Below, piece after piece: positions 37,658 through 46,794 of a stretch of 64,000 bases of DNA. Source of the stretch: Sutcliffiella halmapala (lineage in GTDB: Bacteria > Bacillota > Bacilli > Bacillales > Bacillaceae_I); contig NZ_KV917375.1 of assembly GCF_002019665.1 (NCBI RefSeq), positions 1,224,390 through 1,288,389 of the forward strand, written 5' to 3'. How positions within the stretch are numbered: the first letter of the stretch is position 1; each line of letters begins with the position of its first letter. The translations under genes were made by a program, and so were the position numbers. The notes beneath the pieces were generated by a model. It saw only the letters and a program-made list of their open reading frames with translations. It searched no databases and had not been told where the DNA came from.

Positions 37658-39545
37658 GTGCGCCCGGCATGGGTGCAATCTATAGGGTGCAAGTCCCGAA
37701 CTGTGAAGGCAGAAGTAACGGTTAGCTTAACGCAAGGGTGTCCATGGTGACGTGGAATCTGAAGGAAGCGGGCGGCAAACTTCCGGTCTGAGGAATACGA
37801 ACTTCATAGAAGGCTAGGTATCACTGGATGAGTTTGCAATTCAAAACAAAGTCCTTTCTGCCAAAGGTGATACAAAGTAAATGAAGCAGATAGATGGAAG
37901 GAAAGATTGTACTCTTACCCGGGGAGGTCTGATTGATTAGCCAAGCACACTTGGTAACCTATTTAGCGATAAATAGCTGAACAGTCAGAAGTCAGCAGAT
38001 GTCATAGTACCTTACTTACTCGAGAAAGTAAGGGAAGGACTGAACAATTAAAGAAGAACGAGAATTATGCGTACAATTCTTGTGTTGAAGCAGACAATCT
38101 CTTAGGAGACTTACTTGAAGGAGGAAGTGGTGAATCCCATGGGGGACTTCAAGAGGGTGGAGCAAGAATAACACAAATAAACTTCTCGTTCGCGTAGAAA
38201 GGAAATATCTAATGTTAATGGATAGGATACTGTCACGGGAAAACTTAATAGAAGCACTCAAACGTGTGGAAAGGAACAAAGGAAGCCACGGAATCGATGA
38301 AATGTCCGTAAAATCCCTACGAAGACATATCGTTGACAACTGGGATTCCCTTTGTCAATCCCTAAGGAATGGTACCTATAAACCGAGTCCTGTACGTCGA
38401 GTCGAAATCCCGAAATCGAACGGTGGAGTCCGTTTACTAGGAATACCTACTGTGACAGACCGATTCATTCAACAGGCAATCGCTCAAGCACTGACTCCAA
38501 TCTTTGACCCAGCTTTCTCCGAGCATAGTTATGGCTTCCGACCGAATAGAAGGGGACATGATGCCGTTCGGAAAGCAAAAGGGTTTATGAAAGAAGGAAA
38601 CAGATGGGTGGTTGATATTGACCTTGAGAAATTCTTTGACAAAGTAAATCATGACAAGCTAATGGGAATACTGGCTTCTAAAATTAAAGACCGGACGGTC
38701 CTTAAGCTAATTAGAAGATATCTTCAAGCTGGGATTATGATTAACGGTGTTGTCTATGAAATAGAAGAAGGGACTCCTCAAGGTGGTCCGCTAAGTCCTC
38801 TTCTCTCTAACATCCTCTTGGATAAACTCGATAAAGAGCTAGAATCCAGAGGCCACAATTTCGTCCGATATGCGGATGATTGTAACATTTATGTTCAGTC
38901 CAAGAAGGCAGGGGAAAGAGTCATGAACTCCATCACTGACTTCATTGAAAAGAAGCTGAAACTAAAAGTTAATCGAGAGAAATCGGCAGTAGACCGCCCT
39001 TGGAGGCGTAAGTTTCTTGGCTTTAGCTTTACTATTCATAAAGAACCTAAGGTTCGGATAGCAAACGAAAGTATCAAACGACTTAAAGCTAACATAAGAA
39101 TTCTTACTTCCCGTTCTAAACCAATCCCAATGGAATGGAGAATAAGGAAGCTAAACCAATACCTAGTAGGGTGGTGCAGCTACTTTGCCCTCGCAGACAC
39201 ACCGAGCAAATTCAAAGAATTTGATGAGTGGATAAGAAGAAGGCTACGAATGATTGTATGGAAAGAATGGAAGAAACCGAAGACCAAAGTGAGGAAATTA
39301 AAAGGTTTAGGAGTTCACCCATATAAAGCATACGAATGGGGCAATTCTAGGAAGAAATACTGGAGAATCTCCAAGAGTCCAGTCTTACACAGAACCCTTG
39401 GGAACTCCTATTGGAGTTCCCAAGGGCTCAAAAGTCTATATGCAAGATATCAAAGTCTACGTCAATTTTAATTGAACCGCCGTATACCGAACGGTACGTA
39501 CGGTGGTGTGAGAGGTCGGGGGTTAGTCATCCCCTCCTACTCGAT
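37658..39545 (+). mobile_element. Group IIC intron, apparently complete
   Basis: About 1,888 bp. The 5' end GTGCGCCCGGCATGGGTGCA is of the group II type; domain V is seen at 39474-39510 (ACCGCCGTA / TACGGTGGT arms, TACC GAAC GGTA tip and a 2-nt bulge); domain VI follows and the 3' end is placed at CTACTCGAT (39545), with the branch-point A 7 nt upstream. The intron encodes one reverse transcriptase/maturase (38212-39471). Insertion right after a rho-independent terminator, small size and an IEP without endonuclease domain all fit class C introns. Boundaries are predicted to within a few bases. Confidence 0.88.
38212..39471 (+). CDS. ltrA: Group II intron-encoded reverse transcriptase/maturase
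   Basis: 419-residue intron-encoded protein needed for splicing and retrohoming. RT domain residues ~5-290, with catalytic FVRYADDCNIYV (YADD intact), GTPQGGPLSPLLSNILLDKLD and HSYGFRPNRRGHDAV; maturase (X) domain ~310-400 (WRIRKLNQYLVGWCSYFALAD). No C-terminal HNH endonuclease, as expected for class C. No stop or frameshift, so it is likely functional. It lies in domain IV of the intron. Confidence 0.95.
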   Translation: MLMDRILSRENLIEALKRVERNKGSHGIDEMSVKSLRRHIVDNWDSLCQSLRNGTYKPSPVRRVEIPKSNGGVRLLGIPTVTDRFIQQAIAQALTPIFDPAFSEHSYGFRPNRRGHDAVRKAKGFMKEGNRWVVDIDLEKFFDKVNHDKLMGILASKIKDRTVLKLIRRYLQAGIMINGVVYEIEEGTPQGGPLSPLLSNILLDKLDKELESRGHNFVRYADDCNIYVQSKKAGERVMNSITDFIEKKLKLKVNREKSAVDRPWRRKFLGFSFTIHKEPKVRIANESIKRLKANIRILTSRSKPIPMEWRIRKLNQYLVGWCSYFALADTPSKFKEFDEWIRRRLRMIVWKEWKKPKTKVRKLKGLGVHPYKAYEWGNSRKKYWRISKSPVLHRTLGNSYWSSQGLKSLYARYQSLRQF

Positions 39546-39632
39546 TTCATTTTATCCTAACAGGCAACGACTACTCCAGTTCCCGGCCTTTGTAGTATAC
39601 TTGAGGAAGAAAACGTTATCCGGAGGGGAAGA

Positions 39633-39902
39633 ATGGAACTATTTTTGGTTATTTACATACTTATAAATATCTTTACGTTTCTATTAATGAGAGTGGATAA
39701 AAAAAGGGCTATCAACCGACAATGGAGAGTAGCGGAAGTGTATCTTTGGGGTACAGCTATTGGCGGAGGAGCACTTGGAGCTTGGATCGGAATGCGAACT
39801 TTTCGCCATAAAACGAAGCATTTTACCTTTAAATATGGTCTGCCATTGCTAACGATTATCCAACTAATCTTGATAGGCTATTTTGTATCAGGGCTAACAT
39901 AA
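39633..39902 (+). CDS. ysdA: DUF1294 family membrane protein YsdA
   Basis: 89 residues with hydrophobic segments at ~2-20 (LFLVIYILINIFTFLLM), ~40-55 and ~68-86, and the conserved DKKRAINRQWRVAEVYLWG. Function unknown. GGAGGGG lies 6 bp before the ATG. It normally follows rplT directly; here the intron lies between, so it now begins 88 bp after the intron's 3' end. Confidence 0.87.
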   Translation: MELFLVIYILINIFTFLLMRVDKKRAINRQWRVAEVYLWGTAIGGGALGAWIGMRTFRHKTKHFTFKYGLPLLTIIQLILIGYFVSGLT

Positions 39903-39964
39903 TAGAAGAGTTCTTGAATAAGCTTTACTATTTACTATTAATAAATTTGAGAGGTGAGACCATA

Positions 39965-40552
39965 ATGGAAGAAAAATTAAATGTGCTATTTGTCATAATA
40001 GAAAGTCATTGGTTGTTAGCTTCTCTCGGTTTTATTTTATTCCATGTATTAAGACAAGTCCTATTCATACCTGTAGTAATCATTTGCATAGCAGGTGGTG
40101 CCCTTTTTGGAGGCTTTGTAGGTAGTATCTATTCAATTTTGGGATTAACACTTTCCAGTCTGTTTTTTTATTTTCTTTACAAGCAGATGCCAGGCGTCTT
40201 TGGAAAGGTGTTAACCATGAAGGAAAAGCTGTTTGGTAATCGTGGTAATCTTTCGGTTGGTCAAGTTACGGTATTGCGCCTTATCCCTTTCATCCATTTC
40301 CACCTACTCTCCCTATGTTTAATTGAAACAACCAAGACATTTTCAAAATATGCGAAAGCCTCTTTTCTAACGAATATCCCTCTCGCTATTATTTACACGG
40401 TTTTTGGACAATTTATAAAAGAGTTTTCCCCAACTGCAATGCTAGTAGTTTTGATTGGCTTAAGTATTCTCTTGCTCATCATGAGACAAAAGGTAGTCGT
40501 CATGAAATGGGAGCAATTTTTCCAGAAAGAAAAACAATATAAAAGAGGTTAA
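39965..40552 (+). CDS. VTT-domain (TVP38/TMEM64 or DedA-like) membrane protein
   Basis: 195-residue polytopic membrane protein starting at the ATG 39965 (GAGAGGTGAGACC upstream). The segment around residues 35-60 (IICIAGGALFGGFVGSIYSI) and RLIPFIHFHLLSLC fit the VTT/SNARE-associated fold of the TVP38/TMEM64 family, some members of which move lipids. Five or so hydrophobic segments; basic C-terminus. Substrate unknown. Confidence 0.75.
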   Translation: MEEKLNVLFVIIESHWLLASLGFILFHVLRQVLFIPVVIICIAGGALFGGFVGSIYSILGLTLSSLFFYFLYKQMPGVFGKVLTMKEKLFGNRGNLSVGQVTVLRLIPFIHFHLLSLCLIETTKTFSKYAKASFLTNIPLAIIYTVFGQFIKEFSPTAMLVVLIGLSILLLIMRQKVVVMKWEQFFQKEKQYKRG

Positions 40553-40600
40553 CCTTAGTATCGTTGGCACTTGACCAGGAACTAAAGTTAACCTCTTTTT
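40541..40600. terminator. Bidirectional terminator between the VTT-domain gene and ysdB
   Basis: AAAGAGGTTAAC / GTTAACCTCTTT perfect stem, extended by TTAGT / ACTAA, with A- and T-runs on both sides. It covers the 3' ends of both convergent genes. Confidence 0.9.
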
Positions 40601-40987
40601 TTACTCTTCTTGCAAAAATTCTTTAATGGGGCTTTTCCAGTCAATAAGTGCATCTGGATATTGTTTACGCACTTCCTTTTGGATGAAAGCGAAATCCTGT
40701 TTCTTTAACCCTTTTAGCTTTTCAGGATTCTTCGGCCAAATAAAGATAGAAATGACTTCAAAAGCTTTATCGGTCGTTCCTAAATATTTCTCCCCTTCGA
40801 ACAGCACGCCTTTGTAGGTAAGCAAAAAATTTCTTCTAACATTATTTTTTTGATCTAATAAATAGAAGTTCTTTTGCTCATGGGCAAGTTCTAATTTTCG
40901 TTTCGGATTTAGCAGATACTTGAAAATCGAATAAATGATAAAAATGACAAGTGCAATCATAGCTAGACGGATGAGAATAATAAACAT
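40601..40987 (-). CDS. ysdB: Sigma-W pathway protein YsdB homologue
   Basis: 128-residue protein with one N-terminal transmembrane helix (residues ~2-24, IILIRLAMIALVIFIIYSIF) and a soluble domain with LTYKGVLFEGEKYLGTTDKAF, characteristic of YsdB. In B. subtilis YsdB takes part in the sigma-W stress pathway (affecting RsiW stability). AAGGAG lies 7 bp before the ATG. Convergent with the VTT-domain gene. Confidence 0.85.
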   Translation of the reverse strand: MFIILIRLAMIALVIFIIYSIFKYLLNPKRKLELAHEQKNFYLLDQKNNVRRNFLLTYKGVLFEGEKYLGTTDKAFEVISIFIWPKNPEKLKGLKKQDFAFIQKEVRKQYPDALIDWKSPIKEFLQEE

Positions 40988-41097
40988 ACTCGCTACTCCT
41001 TCGCAAAATACAAAATTTATTATAAAATACCTACTATACGGTTAAGTAAGATTAAAAGTTTCACTTTTTACAAAAAAAAATTTTGAAGGCGGTACAT

Positions 41098-41586
41098 ATG
41101 GAACTAAAAAAGCTTTATACAATGCAACTAGAACTAGATTCGAAAATTGAAAAGCAGCATGGTCTAAAAAATCAGGATTTAGTGGAGCAAAAGATTTTAG
41201 CTCTTCTCGTTGAATTAGGGGAGCTGGCAAATGAAACAAGATGTTTTAAATTTTGGAGTGTGAAGCCAGCTTCTGAGCAAAGAGTTATTTTAGAGGAATA
41301 TGTGGATGGGGTACATTTCTTACTCTCAATAGGTCTGACTCTTGGTTATACCTCCGACATTCCTCGTGAAGTTGGAACAAAAACAGAGTCCCTAACCGAG
41401 CAATTCCTGTCTATCTATGAACTAGTGACCTTATTCAAGGAAGAAAAGCAGGAAGAGCCGTTCTTAGTATTATTTGCAACATTTATGGAATTAGGAGCGA
41501 TGTTAGGCTTCACTTGGGATGAGGTAGAGAATGCCTATATGACAAAAAATAAAGTGAATCATGACCGTCAACAACAAGGATACTAA
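41098..41586 (+). CDS. Dimeric dUTPase family protein (dUTP diphosphatase)
   Basis: 162 residues, all-alpha dUTPase_2/MazG-like NTP pyrophosphohydrolase. Metal-binding motif ELGELANE (residues ~40-47) and EEYVDGVHFLLSIGL (D near residue 75) form the Mg-binding site. It would hydrolyse dUTP to dUMP, keeping uracil out of DNA. Start is the ATG at 41098 after GAAGGCGG; an upstream in-frame start at 41083 would include this site. Confidence 0.85.
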   Translation: MELKKLYTMQLELDSKIEKQHGLKNQDLVEQKILALLVELGELANETRCFKFWSVKPASEQRVILEEYVDGVHFLLSIGLTLGYTSDIPREVGTKTESLTEQFLSIYELVTLFKEEKQEEPFLVLFATFMELGAMLGFTWDEVENAYMTKNKVNHDRQQQGY

Positions 41587-41740
41587 TGTTAAATGAGTAT
41601 TAGAGAGTTACCAAACACTTTCATTCAGCATAATGGAGTATGGGCCTCTACTTTGTCTATAATCTATTGTGATGTTTTTTTACATTAATATGAGTTTTCT
41701 GTATAATATTCTATGAGAGAAATTAAGGGGGTCGAAATAA

Positions 41741-42826
41741 ATGGCGAAGTTAGATGAAACATTAACAATGCTAAAAGATTTAACAGATGCAAAAGGTATT
41801 CCAGGTAACGAAAAAGAACCACGCGATGTCATGAGAAAATACATAACTCCTTATGCAGATGAGGTATTCACTGACGGTTTAGGAAGCTTAATTGCGAAGA
41901 AAATCGGAAAAGCTGATGGGCCGAAAGTAATGGTAGCAGGTCACTTAGACGAAGTTGGCTTTATGATAACAACTATTGACGAACGTGGATTTCTACGCTT
42001 CCAAACAGTTGGCGGCTGGTGGTCACAAGTAATGCTAGCTCAACGTGTAACAATCGTAACGAACAAAGGCGATGTGACAGGTGTCATTGGTTCTAAACCA
42101 CCTCATATCCTGCCTCCAGAAGCACGTAAGAAGCCGGTAGATATTAAAGACATGTTCATTGATATCGGTGCATCTAGCCGTGAAGAAGCGCAAGAATGGG
42201 GCGTGCGTCCTGGCGACCAAGTTGTTCCTTATTTTGAATTCACAGTAATGAACAACGAAAAAATGTTATTGGCTAAAGCCTGGGATAACCGCATCGGATG
42301 TGCAATCGCAATCGATGTGTTAAAGCAGCTTAAGGATGCTGACCATCCAAACGTCGTGTACGGAGTAGGAACGGTTCAAGAGGAAGTAGGACTACGTGGA
42401 GCGAAAACCTCCGCAAACCTTATCCAGCCTGATATCGGATTTGGAGTGGACGTTGGAATTGCTGGTGATACTCCAGGTGTCACTGAAAAAGAAGCGTTAA
42501 GCAAAATGGGCAAAGGTCCACAAATCATCCTATACGATGCATCAATGATTTCCCATAAAGGACTACGTGACTTTGTAACAGATGTTGCAGATGAAATGGA
42601 AATCCCTTATCAATTCGACTCTGTTGCAGGTGGCGGAACGGACTCTGGTGCGATTCACTTAACTGCACAAGGTGTACCAGCATTGTCGATTACTATTGCA
42701 ACACGCTATATCCATTCTCATGCTGCGATGTTACATCGCGATGATTATGAAAATGCGGTGAAGCTGATTACAGAAGTAATTAAGCGTTTGGATACTGATA
42801 CGGTTAATAAGTTGACGTTTGATTGA
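41741..42826 (+). CDS. ysdC: M42 family metallopeptidase (YsdC-like aminopeptidase)
   Basis: 361 residues. Binuclear zinc ligands are visible: [10 protein letters not shown] (His, Asp), [13 protein letters not shown] (Asp), QEEVGLRGA (Glu pair), GVDVG (Asp) and [14 protein letters not shown] (His). M42 enzymes are large tetrahedral aminopeptidases acting on short peptides. ATG at 41741 after AAGGGGG. In B. subtilis ysdC lies beside ysdB, as here. Confidence 0.94.
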   Translation: MAKLDETLTMLKDLTDAKGIPGNEKEPRDVMRKYITPYADEVFTDGLGSLIAKKIGKADGPKVMVAGHLDEVGFMITTIDERGFLRFQTVGGWWSQVMLAQRVTIVTNKGDVTGVIGSKPPHILPPEARKKPVDIKDMFIDIGASSREEAQEWGVRPGDQVVPYFEFTVMNNEKMLLAKAWDNRIGCAIAIDVLKQLKDADHPNVVYGVGTVQEEVGLRGAKTSANLIQPDIGFGVDVGIAGDTPGVTEKEALSKMGKGPQIILYDASMISHKGLRDFVTDVADEMEIPYQFDSVAGGGTDSGAIHLTAQGVPALSITIATRYIHSHAAMLHRDDYENAVKLITEVIKRLDTDTVNKLTFD

Positions 42827-42839
42827 TAGTGAGAGTGAG

Positions 42840-42868
42840 AACCTGCCGTCTGAGGACGGCGGGTTTTT
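42840..42868 (+). terminator. Terminator after the M42 peptidase gene
   Basis: AACCTGCCGTC / GACGGCGGGTT stem with a TGAG loop and T-tail. Confidence 0.9.
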
Positions 42869-42956
42869 ATTTGGGGGTTCGGAAGGTCGGAGGGTCGGAT
42901 TCTATAGAGGTTGGATGTGGTTAATATCCAACAAATTAGCTTTGCGGATGGAAGAG

Positions 42957-43206
42957 TGGACGTGGCTCTGAAAATAAGGAAGCTGGCTCAGAAAGTGATG
43001 AGTGCGGCTCATAAAAGTAGTCCGAGCCGCTAAAAAAGTGGTAATGGCTCATAAAGAAGGGAAGCTCGCTCATAAAATATCGAAACTGGCTCAGAAAGCG
43101 GTGAGTACGGCTCACAAAAGTGGAGCGACCCGATAAAAAAGCGAACATGACTCATAAAAGGTGGAACCTAGCTCATAAAATACTGAAACTGGCTCAGAAC
43201 CCCGTA
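42957..43206. repeat. Nested tandem repeat: ~21-bp units in a 103-bp higher-order unit
   Basis: About twelve units of 19-21 bp with core GGCTCATAAAA or GGCTCAGAAA. Five units make a higher-order block repeated in exact register: AACTGGCTCAGAA-like starts fall at 42980, 43083 and 43186 (103-bp steps). The reverse-strand open frame across it (42936-43148) is a product of the repeat and lacks a start signal. No gene on the + strand. Similar GGCTCATAAA-type arrays occur in other Bacillus intergenic regions; function unknown. Confidence 0.85.
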
Positions 43207-43311
43207 ACTCTCCCCTCCCAAAAACAAATTTCCTAACTTTCAGAGAAAACAAAAGAAATAATTCGGAATTTTTGATAATATATAAGGCATACCTATATGA
43301 GGAGGAATGAA

Positions 43312-44274
43312 ATGATAAATAAAGAAAGAGAAGTACCTTTGATCATCGTTGTATTAGAAACATTATTAAGAAGGCTACCGGAGTTGCACCCAAAACGAAA
43401 ATTGATTCTTGATGATTATGCCAAGTGGGTAGCGGGTTACAAAGGCGAAGTTTCATTGGATTATCATTTAAACTTACTCGATCAAAGGAAATATTTTATA
43501 CTCCATGATCTTCGATTGATGCACCAAGCTAATAATTTCTTCCAAATAGACACTCTCCTACTAACCCTTAAATATATCCTCATTTTAGAAATAAAAAATA
43601 TCTCTGGTACAGTGTTTTTTGACAGTAGTTTTAATCAATTCACGAGAACACTTAACGGTAAAGAAGAGAGATTTACTAATCCGCTATCTCAAATTCATAA
43701 ACATGAAAAACGCTTGAAAATATGGCTACACGATAATAGCATAGTACCTCCTCCAATTAAATCTCTAGTAGTCTTCTCTAGCCCTCATACCATTATCAAA
43801 GCAGATTCAAAATTTAAAGACTATCAAAAAGTAGTTCATAGTGAAAATCTCCTTGCTAAAATAGACCAATTCGAAAAAAATCATACTAGTAATATCTTTA
43901 CTGAAAAGGACCTAAAGAAAATATCGCGTTTACTTTTAAAAAAGAATTCAATAGCAGAAATAGATATTTTAAAAAAATATGGTATTAACCCGGATGAATT
44001 GATAAGGGGAGTTCATTGCCCAAAGTGTATGCATATGCCCTTACAACGAAAAGGAACCTGGTACTGTCCTCAGTGTAATGATTCATTTAAAGATGCACAT
44101 AAGGAAGCGTTAAAGGACTATTTCCATTTAATTGGACCAACTATTAATCATCAACAGTTTAAAGAATTTCTCCAAATTGAATCTCGTTTTATTGCAACTA
44201 AGCTACTGGCCTCGTTAAATTTACCCTATTCTGGTTCGAATAAAAATAGAGTGTATCACCTTGTTAATATTTAA
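43312..44274 (+). CDS. NERD domain protein with C-terminal zinc ribbon
   Basis: 320 residues from the ATG at 43312 (GAGGAGG upstream; an ATG 15 bp earlier is part of the site). Residues ~35-150 fit a nuclease-related domain (GYKGEVSLDYHLNLLD, FQIDTLLLTLKYILILEIKN: acidic E/D...D...ExK pattern). Residues ~235-260 are a two-CxxC zinc ribbon (CPKCMHMPL, CPQCND). NERD proteins are suspected DNA or RNA processing factors; no function is proven. It stands alone and is AT-rich compared with the M42 gene. Confidence 0.8.
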   Translation: MINKEREVPLIIVVLETLLRRLPELHPKRKLILDDYAKWVAGYKGEVSLDYHLNLLDQRKYFILHDLRLMHQANNFFQIDTLLLTLKYILILEIKNISGTVFFDSSFNQFTRTLNGKEERFTNPLSQIHKHEKRLKIWLHDNSIVPPPIKSLVVFSSPHTIIKADSKFKDYQKVVHSENLLAKIDQFEKNHTSNIFTEKDLKKISRLLLKKNSIAEIDILKKYGINPDELIRGVHCPKCMHMPLQRKGTWYCPQCNDSFKDAHKEALKDYFHLIGPTINHQQFKEFLQIESRFIATKLLASLNLPYSGSNKNRVYHLVNI

Positions 44275-44317
44275 AAAAGACAGCCCCCAAACAGGAACTG
44301 CCCCACAAAACCCAATA

Positions 44318-44524
44318 CTATTTTAATCCATCCTCGAGCGTTGAGAGCATTTCGGATTTTTCTTGCTCGGAAGAATTCTCCCAAATTACTTCAAACAATA
44401 CGCCTAAACCAGGAAGCATCTTTTCTTCGCCTTTTTGTATCGCATCTAAGATTGTATCTCTAAGTTGATCTTGAGAGTTGCCTTCCACATTTTGACGGAT
44501 TGCGTGACGTAAATTCAAATTCAT
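44318..44524 (-). CDS. sspI: Small acid-soluble spore protein I
   Basis: 68 residues, beginning [20 protein letters not shown], the SspI N-terminus. Forespore-made minor SASP. AGAGGTG lies 6 bp before the ATG at 44524; the GTG 9 bp earlier is within the site. Divergent from the trmH-type gene. Confidence 0.9.
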   Translation of the reverse strand: MNLNLRHAIRQNVEGNSQDQLRDTILDAIQKGEEKMLPGLGVLFEVIWENSSEQEKSEMLSTLEDGLK

Positions 44525-44643
44525 CCTTATCACCTCTTCGGGAAAATAGTATCATCCACTAGGATGCACGATCGTTGCTTTAATTATGTATGTAAAATGC
44601 GTATAATAGCAGTAATGAAGAAGTAAAAAGGAGAAAGAAAACG

Positions 44644-45402
44644 TTGAAGCATATTGAATCAGTGAAAAATGCAAGAGTAAAGCAGTGGAAAAAGCTGCAT
44701 AAAAAGAAAGAGCGCGAAGAGTCAGGCACATTCCTGATTGAAGGTTTCCATTTAGTCGAGGAAGCATTAAAAGTTGAGGGGTTAGTGGAGGAAATTATCC
44801 TTGCAGAAGACCGTTCGATACCTGCGCAGTGGAACCTAGACTATGTACAATTAACTTATGCTGTGCCGGAAGTATTAAAAGCAATGAGTGACACCGAAAC
44901 ACCACAGGGGATTGCGGCAATTTGTAAAATTCCAAGAAGTGATGAAGTTACAATCAAACCTAGTCATCGAATATTAATGCTGGATAATGTACAAGATCCC
45001 GGAAATGTGGGCACAATGATAAGAACAGCGGATGCTGCTGGATTAGATTTGATTATTTTAGGTGAAGGTTGTGCAGATGTATACAGTTCAAAAGTCATTC
45101 GTTCCACTCAAGGCTCATTGTTTCATCTACCGATAATCCGTGGCAACCTAACAGAATGGATCAAGAAAACAAAGGAAGAGGGCTTTCCAGTATACGGTAC
45201 ATCCCTGCAAAACGGGGTTTCCTATCACGAAATTACACCTCCACCATCCTTTGCTCTTATACTCGGCAATGAAGGAAAAGGAATGGCAGCAGAACACTTG
45301 GCTCAAACGGATCAAAATCTATTTATTCCGATTTATGGGCAGAGTGAATCGTTAAATGTTGGGGTAGCAGCGGGTATTTTAATGTATTATTTACGCGGAT
45401 AG
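44644..45402 (+). CDS. ysgA: RNA 2'-O-methyltransferase, SpoU/TrmH family
   Basis: 252 residues. N-terminal substrate-binding domain (KHIESVKNARVKQWKKLHKK...) and a C-terminal knotted SPOUT domain with NVQDPGNVGTMIRTADAAG (motif 1), LGNEGKGM (motif 2) and QSESLNVGVAAGILMYY (motif 3). It methylates ribose in rRNA or tRNA; the exact site is unknown. TTG start at 44644 after AAAGGAG. Directly upstream of the pheST T-box, as B. subtilis ysgA. Confidence 0.9.
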   Translation: MKHIESVKNARVKQWKKLHKKKEREESGTFLIEGFHLVEEALKVEGLVEEIILAEDRSIPAQWNLDYVQLTYAVPEVLKAMSDTETPQGIAAICKIPRSDEVTIKPSHRILMLDNVQDPGNVGTMIRTADAAGLDLIILGEGCADVYSSKVIRSTQGSLFHLPIIRGNLTEWIKKTKEEGFPVYGTSLQNGVSYHEITPPPSFALILGNEGKGMAAEHLAQTDQNLFIPIYGQSESLNVGVAAGILMYYLRG

Positions 45403-45405
45403 CAG

Positions 45406-45434
45406 TTGCATATGCTCCCCCTTTTCAATATAAT
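45406..45434 (+). promoter_or_regulatory. pheS sigma-A promoter
   Basis: TTGCAT (45406-45411), 17-bp spacer, TATAAT (45429-45434). It starts 4 bp after the preceding methyltransferase stop. Confidence 0.75.
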
Positions 45435-45454
45435 ATAAAAATAGTTACATAAAG

Positions 45455-45713
45455 AATAAATCGATGACAGAGGCAAGTAGCTTAAACTGTACTTTTCAGG
45501 GAGAAAATGCCGTAGACTGCAAGCATTTTTAAGGAAAGTTAAGTGAACATTTCACCTCTTGAGTTGGCACTTAGACCAGCAAATTAGCTGTAAAGGTGTA
45601 CCGGTTGGATAGCCGTTATCTCAGAATGAAGCGAACAAAGATGACCAACATCTTTGTTAACTAGGGTGGTACCGCGAATATCTCGTCCCTTTTTGAGGGG
45701 CGAGTTTTTTATT
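45455..45713 (+). promoter_or_regulatory. T-box riboswitch controlling pheST (Phe specifier)
   Basis: Leader with Stem I, likely phenylalanine specifier TTC (45551-45553, followed by A), canonical T-box AGGGTGGTACCGCG (45663-45676) and terminator CTCGTCCC / GGGGCGAG with T-run (45682-45713). Uncharged tRNA-Phe would favour the antiterminator. Confidence 0.93.
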
Positions 45714-45745
45714 TGGAAAAAAACAATATCAAAGGAGGAATCAAC

Positions 45746-46780
45746 GTGGAAGAGCGTTTAAAAGAATTAGAAACTCTTGCATTACAACAAGTAAGTGAAG
45801 CACAGGATTTAAAGCAGCTGAATGAAGTACGTGTTGCTTATCTTGGGAAAAAAGGTCCTATTACAGAAATTTTAAGAGGAATGGGGCAGCTTTCAGCGGA
45901 AGAAAGACCGAAAATGGGAGCGCTAGCTAATGTCGTTCGTGAAGCGATTGCCGGCAAAATTGAAGAAAAACAAGCAGAGTTAGAAAAAGCTGCAGTAGCT
46001 GCAAAGCTTGCCTCTGAAACAATCGATGTTACCTTACCAGGTCGTCCAACACCAACTGGAAGCCAACACCCACTAACAAAAGTAGTGGAGGAAATTGAAG
46101 ATCTATTCTTAGGGATGGGCTATACCATTGCTGAAGGTCCAGAAGTGGAAAAAGATTATTATAATTTCGAAGCGTTAAACTTACCGAAAGATCATCCAGC
46201 ACGTGATATGCAGGATTCTTTCTATATCACAGATGAGATTTTATTACGTACTCATACTTCCCCTGTTCAAGCGAGAACGATGGAGAAGAATGAAGCGAAA
46301 GGTCCAATTAAGATTATCTGCCCAGGAAAAGTTTACCGTCGTGATGATGACGATGCGACCCACTCCCACCAATTCACACAAATTGAGGGACTTGTCATTG
46401 ACGAAAACATTAGCATGAGTGATCTTAAGGGAACTCTTGAAGTATTTGCTAAAAAAATGTTCGGAGACGAGCGTGAAATTCGTTTACGTCCAAGTTTTTT
46501 CCCATTCACAGAGCCATCAGTTGAAGTGGATGTTTCTTGTGCGAAATGCGGAGGAAAAGGCTGTAATGTATGTAAGCAAACGGGTTGGATTGAAATTTTA
46601 GGAGCAGGAATGGTTCATCCACGAGTACTTGAAATGGCTGGCTATGACTCAAAAAAATATCAAGGTTTTGCATTTGGAATGGGACCTGAGCGTATTGCGA
46701 TGCTTCGTTACGGCATTGATGATATTCGTCATTTCTACACGAACGATCAACGTTTCGTGAAGCAATTCAATCGAGTTTAA
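45746..46780 (+). CDS. pheS: Phenylalanine-tRNA ligase alpha subunit
   Basis: Catalytic alpha subunit, 344 residues from GTG at 45746 (AAAGGAGG, 7-bp spacing). N-terminal coiled coil (~1-85), then class II catalytic core: [47 protein letters not shown] (motif 2) and [18 protein letters not shown] (motif 3). Forms alpha2beta2 with PheT. Confidence 0.97.
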   Translation: MEERLKELETLALQQVSEAQDLKQLNEVRVAYLGKKGPITEILRGMGQLSAEERPKMGALANVVREAIAGKIEEKQAELEKAAVAAKLASETIDVTLPGRPTPTGSQHPLTKVVEEIEDLFLGMGYTIAEGPEVEKDYYNFEALNLPKDHPARDMQDSFYITDEILLRTHTSPVQARTMEKNEAKGPIKIICPGKVYRRDDDDATHSHQFTQIEGLVIDENISMSDLKGTLEVFAKKMFGDEREIRLRPSFFPFTEPSVEVDVSCAKCGGKGCNVCKQTGWIEILGAGMVHPRVLEMAGYDSKKYQGFAFGMGPERIAMLRYGIDDIRHFYTNDQRFVKQFNRV

Positions 46781-46794
46781 GAGGAGGGGAAAAC

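Noticed and set aside
39472-39666. 64-residue ORF spanning intron domains V and VI
   Set aside because: It covers structured intron RNA and overlaps ysdA's start; not a gene.
42936-43148. 70-residue minus-strand ORF rich in Phe, Ser and His
   Set aside because: Produced by the 21-bp repeat; no Shine-Dalgarno and no protein-like composition.
40565-45580. Shared GTTGGCACTT..ACCAG words in the 40541 terminator loop and the pheS leader
   Set aside because: About 14 of 16 bases agree but the contexts differ and there is no further similarity; likely chance or T-box Stem II/III constraint.
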